From: an uncultured Granulosicoccaceae bacterium
GTDB lineage: Bacteria; Pseudomonadota; Gammaproteobacteria; Granulosicoccales; Granulosicoccaceae
Reading direction: 5' to 3'
Assembly: GCA_937928685.1 (NCBI GenBank)
Contig: CALGJU010000193.1
Span: forward strand, 1-55,456
Length of the DNA stretch: 55,456 nt
Shown piece after piece: positions 52,728 through 55,456 of this stretch. Made by a program: the position numbers and the translations under genes. How positions within the stretch are numbered: position 1 is the first letter of the stretch; every line of letters starts with the position of its first letter. The notes under the pieces were generated by a model. That model was not told where the DNA came from, ran no database searches, and saw nothing but the letters and a program-made list of their open reading frames with translations.

Positions 52728-53642
52728 ATGAAACAAGCAATCGAAATTGTAGAAGTCTCACCACGGGATGGCATTCAAAATGAAAAGAAAATCCTCTCTA
52801 CAGAAGTGAAGGTTGAGTTAATTAAGAGAGCCGTAGAGGCTGGGGCGCCACGCATTGAAGTCACCAGTTTCGTCAATCCCAAATTAGTACCGCAAATGGC
52901 AGATGCGGCCGAAGTGGCAGCACTTTTGCCCAGAGACAACAACACCAGCTATATCGGCCTGACACTCAACAAACGCGGGTATGAAGGGGTGGTCGCCGCG
53001 GGCCTTGATGAGGCCAACATCGTGGTTAGTGCCAGCGACACCTTCGGCAAACGCAATCAGGGCACAGATACAGAGGGCACTATTCGTAACTTCGCAGAGA
53101 TCATGTCGCACGCCTCCGCAGACCTTAAAACCGGTGTCACCATCACGACCGCATTCGGCTGCCCGTTTGATGGCGAAGTTCCGCTTTCCAGGCTGTTAGA
53201 TGTGGTCAGCCGCTGTATAGAGACCGAACCATTTGAAATTGGCATTGCAGACACCATTGGCGTTGCCACACCGGCAGACGTCACCGAACGGATAGATGCG
53301 ATTCGGCAGCGCCACCCTGACATTCCGCTACGCCTGCACTTTCACGATACCCGCAACACAGGCATCGCCAATGCCTGGGCGGCAGTACAGGCAGGAGCGA
53401 CTACACTTGATGCAAGCTTTGGTGGCGTTGGTGGCTGCCCTTTTGCACCACGCGCGACTGGCAATATCTCTACCGAGGATCTACTTTATATGTTGCATCG
53501 CTCAAATATTGATACCGGAATGTCCCTGGAACTGGCTATTCAGACTGCCGAATGGATCGAACATCAGCTTGGCAAAACGGTTCCGGGCATGGTCATGAAG
53601 GCAGGAATATTTCCACCAGCGGATCTGACAGAGCGCCATTAA
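52728..53642 (+). CDS. Hydroxymethylglutaryl-CoA lyase
   Basis: HMG-CoA lyase splits HMG-CoA into acetoacetate and acetyl-CoA, in leucine breakdown. The 304 residues match: VEVSPRDGIQNEKK at the start (Arg and Asp for catalysis), TSFVNPKLVPQMADA, HFHDTRNTG (metal His ligands) and GGVGGCPFAPRATGN with the catalytic Cys237, followed by STEDL. No other leucine-degradation gene is beside it. The mature length fits the bacterial enzyme. Confidence 0.95.
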   Translation: MKQAIEIVEVSPRDGIQNEKKILSTEVKVELIKRAVEAGAPRIEVTSFVNPKLVPQMADAAEVAALLPRDNNTSYIGLTLNKRGYEGVVAAGLDEANIVVSASDTFGKRNQGTDTEGTIRNFAEIMSHASADLKTGVTITTAFGCPFDGEVPLSRLLDVVSRCIETEPFEIGIADTIGVATPADVTERIDAIRQRHPDIPLRLHFHDTRNTGIANAWAAVQAGATTLDASFGGVGGCPFAPRATGNISTEDLLYMLHRSNIDTGMSLELAIQTAEWIEHQLGKTVPGMVMKAGIFPPADLTERH

Positions 53643-53744
53643 CCGCGGCCGGTGTTACAACATTGGCAAATCGCTGACGAAAACAGGCTGATTTGATAGC
53701 TTCGGTTCCACCAAATTTTTAACTATCAACGGAATTTACTACGA

Positions 53745-54170
53745 ATGATAAAAGCACTACAAGGCTCTTCACCGGGCGTGCTACTAACACGAATCATTGT
53801 CGCTGCAATTGTCGTTTTTGGCAGTTACAACCCGACCGGAAAATCAGTCTATCACTGGGTCACCGGTCATGAAAACATGACAGATGCCTGGGTCATACTG
53901 GCAGCCATTATCGCCATTCTTTTGAATATTGCGCTACTCATCGCTGCATGGAAAGCACTCGGCTTTCTTGGCACCACCATCGTTTTAATTCTATTTGCAG
54001 CCCTGGTCTACCTGTCTTTTCAAGAGAACTGGGTGGGCGAAAACAGTGACTCTGTCCAGTGGCTGGCATTGATTTTATACAGTATCTACCTCGGTGTTGG
54101 CTTAGCCGGCGCAATAATATGGCGCCGCGCTACCGGCCAGGTCGTGGTAGATGATGCCGACGACGTTTAG
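53745..54170 (+). CDS. Small membrane protein (DUF6524-like)
   Basis: The 141-residue protein has four hydrophobic segments (about 12-27, 48-69, 72-88 and 105-125) and the motif YNPTGKSVYHWV near residue 30, which I associate with DUF6524. It has no known function. A terminator follows its stop. Confidence 0.75.
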   Translation: MIKALQGSSPGVLLTRIIVAAIVVFGSYNPTGKSVYHWVTGHENMTDAWVILAAIIAILLNIALLIAAWKALGFLGTTIVLILFAALVYLSFQENWVGENSDSVQWLALILYSIYLGVGLAGAIIWRRATGQVVVDDADDV

Positions 54171-54201
54171 CACGCAGGCAATAACTAGATAAACTACTAT
54201 C

Positions 54202-54226
54202 GGGCAGCAATCGCTGCCCTTTCTTT
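54202..54226 (+). terminator. Intrinsic terminator
   Basis: GGGCAGC (54202-54208) pairs with GCTGCCC (54213-54219) around AATC, followed by TTTCTTTT. It lies 31 bases after the DUF6524-like gene and just before the start of the transporter gene. Confidence 0.87.
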
Positions 54227-54239
54227 TGCCTGAAGCCCT

Positions 54240-55148
54240 ATGAACCTGCGCTCCCTGTTCGGTAATCCTTACGTTCTGCTAACACTCACCACGGTGTTCT
54301 GGGGCGGCAATGCAGTTGCGGGAAAGCTCGCAAGCTTTGATTGGCAGCCTTATACGATCACCGCCACCCGGTGGTTTTTAACCACATTGCTGTTGCTGCC
54401 TTTTGCCTGGACACATCTAAAAAAAGACAAAGATATACTCAAGGCTCACTGGCATATCTTCGCAGGACTGTCACTCGGCATGGCGCTGTTTAATCTTTGT
54501 ATGTATCAAGCGCTCAACTACACCACTGCAATCAATGTGGCCATCGAGCAGGCTTCGATGCCGGTGATGATCATGCTGGCTAATTTCTATTTATTTTCCC
54601 AACGCACAACGACGCTACAAGTCATTGGCCTGATCTGCTCAATAGTCGGCGTTCTCGTCACCACCACCAGCGGCAAACCATGGTTGTTTTTCACGGAAGG
54701 CCTGAACTTCGGTGACGCGATTATGCTGGTGGCATGCCTGTTTTATGCAGCCTATACCATCGGCTTACGCTGGCGCCCGAAAGTCCACTGGCTTACGTTT
54801 ATGTGGGTGATCTCAATTTGTGCATTCACCATCACGATACCTTTCGTCTCGTGGGAGCTGGGGCAACAAAGTTTTAGCTTTCCTCCGATTAAAGGCTGGG
54901 CCGTTATTGCCTATATTATTATCTTCCCGACCATACTGGCGCAGATATTTTTCGCGCGCGGCGTCGAACTCATCGGTGGAAACCGTGCCGGGCAATTTAT
55001 AAACCTGGTACCCATTTTCGGATCACTACTGGCGATCCTGGTTCTCGGTGAACGCTTCCAATGGTTTCACGCCGTTGGCTTGGTGATGGTGGTAGGTGGC
55101 ATATTACTGGCTGAAAAATTTGCAGTGGCTGAGACAGCTAAAAGCTAA
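54240..55148 (+). CDS. EamA/DMT superfamily transporter
   Basis: The 302-residue protein has ten predicted membrane helices in two EamA repeats. Family features include VFWGGNAVAGKLA near the start, YTITATRWFLTTLLLLP, the second repeat with MLVACLFYAAYTIGLRW, and NLVPIFGSLLAILVLGERFQWFHAVGLVMVVGG at the end. DMT proteins export metabolites such as amino acids. The substrate is unknown. The ATG follows the terminator by 13 bases. Confidence 0.9.
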   Translation: MNLRSLFGNPYVLLTLTTVFWGGNAVAGKLASFDWQPYTITATRWFLTTLLLLPFAWTHLKKDKDILKAHWHIFAGLSLGMALFNLCMYQALNYTTAINVAIEQASMPVMIMLANFYLFSQRTTTLQVIGLICSIVGVLVTTTSGKPWLFFTEGLNFGDAIMLVACLFYAAYTIGLRWRPKVHWLTFMWVISICAFTITIPFVSWELGQQSFSFPPIKGWAVIAYIIIFPTILAQIFFARGVELIGGNRAGQFINLVPIFGSLLAILVLGERFQWFHAVGLVMVVGGILLAEKFAVAETAKS

Positions 55149-55176
55149 ATGACCATCACCACAAGCATACAACCGG

Positions 55177-55202
55177 AAACCCGACGCGTGGGCCAGTAGA
55201 TC
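55177..55202. repeat. REP-like element
   Basis: AAACCCGACGCGTGGGCCAG then TAGATC: a single, somewhat diverged copy of the dispersed element, 28 bases after the transporter stop. Confidence 0.6.
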
Positions 55203-55330
55203 ACTTTTGTATGTTTGATTCAGCCTCCGGGCTGTTTCTTTCAGTTGTGAAAAGATCATCAATACCCGCTTGCACATCGATCAACAGCAACACAGAACTG
55301 TTTAAGTCATTCATCATTATACTCTGTTAC

Positions 55331-55456
55331 TCACGGCCTGCCTTCAGCATGATTGGGCACTTGCCCGTCCGGTTCAACCCAACAAGCTTTGTTGGCGGTA
55401 TAGATATGAGCGTCTATTTCTACCGGAATATCATCGTCAAAGCATGCTATCGCCAC
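55331..55456 (-). CDS. GFA/CENP-V-like protein, C-terminal end (partial)
   Basis: The minus strand is open from the window end to a TGA at 55331-55333, giving the last 41 residues of a protein: VAIACFDDDIPVEIDAHIY, then ANKACWVEPDGQ and a short EGRP end. This resembles the C-terminus of GFA (glutathione-dependent formaldehyde-activating-like, CENP-V domain) proteins, where a PDAHIY-SK-PW pattern precedes an EGRP-like end. The zinc-binding N-terminal part lies outside the window, so the call is tentative. Confidence 0.55.
   Translation of the reverse strand: MAIACFDDDIPVEIDAHIYTANKACWVEPDGQVPNHAEGRP

Overview
The window looks like chromosomal DNA of a free-living, probably marine gammaproteobacterium. 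This is inferred from the gene families (leuCDB, HrpB, QmcA/NfeD, MltA, HemJ, a SerB with an ACT-like N-terminus, DUF349, DUF2237, a TMEM220-like protein), moderate GC content and secreted Asp-rich calcium-binding repeats. The genus cannot be named from the sequence. I see no rRNA, tRNA, CRISPR array, transposase or phage structural gene.

Layout. 0.5-8.8 kb is accessory: two tandem paralogues with a very unusual architecture (CadC-type winged helix, one membrane segment, TPR region, alpha/beta hydrolase) flank a predicted HExxH metalloprotein and a small secreted protein. DUF2237 and a secreted His/Tyr/Cys-rich protein follow. 8.9-15.3 kb (minus strand) is housekeeping: an SDR, hrpB broken by an apparent one-base deletion, a MarR regulator with a 13-bp-arm palindrome at its start, an NfeD/SPFH pair and MltA. 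15.4-21.4 kb (minus) is an exported redox operon: formylglycine-generating-enzyme-like protein, CHRD-cytochrome lipoprotein, and a 1354-residue protein with FG-GAP, PKD, beta-propeller, di-haem and calcium-binding parts. 22-28.4 kb carries small membrane peptides, leuC-leuD-leuB and a DUF349 protein. 28.5-32.4 kb is a molybdenum hydroxylase operon with its own MoaD-like protein. 32.6-40.3 kb is mixed: beta-helix protein, HemJ, an SDR lacking the YxxxK motif, SerB, and short hypothetical genes with strong hairpins.

40.5-50.8 kb is the most notable region. It holds a complete Ebo set (eboD, eboA, eboB, eboF, eboE, eboC), the family implicated elsewhere in making or moving metabolites to the periplasm. 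Here eboB is translationally coupled to an isopentenyl-diphosphate isomerase gene. The set is split by a secreted PQQ-type sugar dehydrogenase and a di-haem cytochrome c, and a NUDIX hydrolase gene follows eboC. I infer a pathway in which a sugar-phosphate cyclase product is prenylated by the UbiA-type enzyme, with isoprenoid supply boosted by Idi, and the product exported and perhaps oxidised outside the inner membrane.

51-55.5 kb holds an AAA ATPase, an HMG-CoA lyase, a small membrane protein, a DMT-family transporter and the C-terminal end of a GFA-like gene. A dispersed palindromic repeat of about 24 bp recurs in intergenic spaces at 34.0, 46.6, 51.0, 52.4 and 55.2 kb and looks like a REP-type family.
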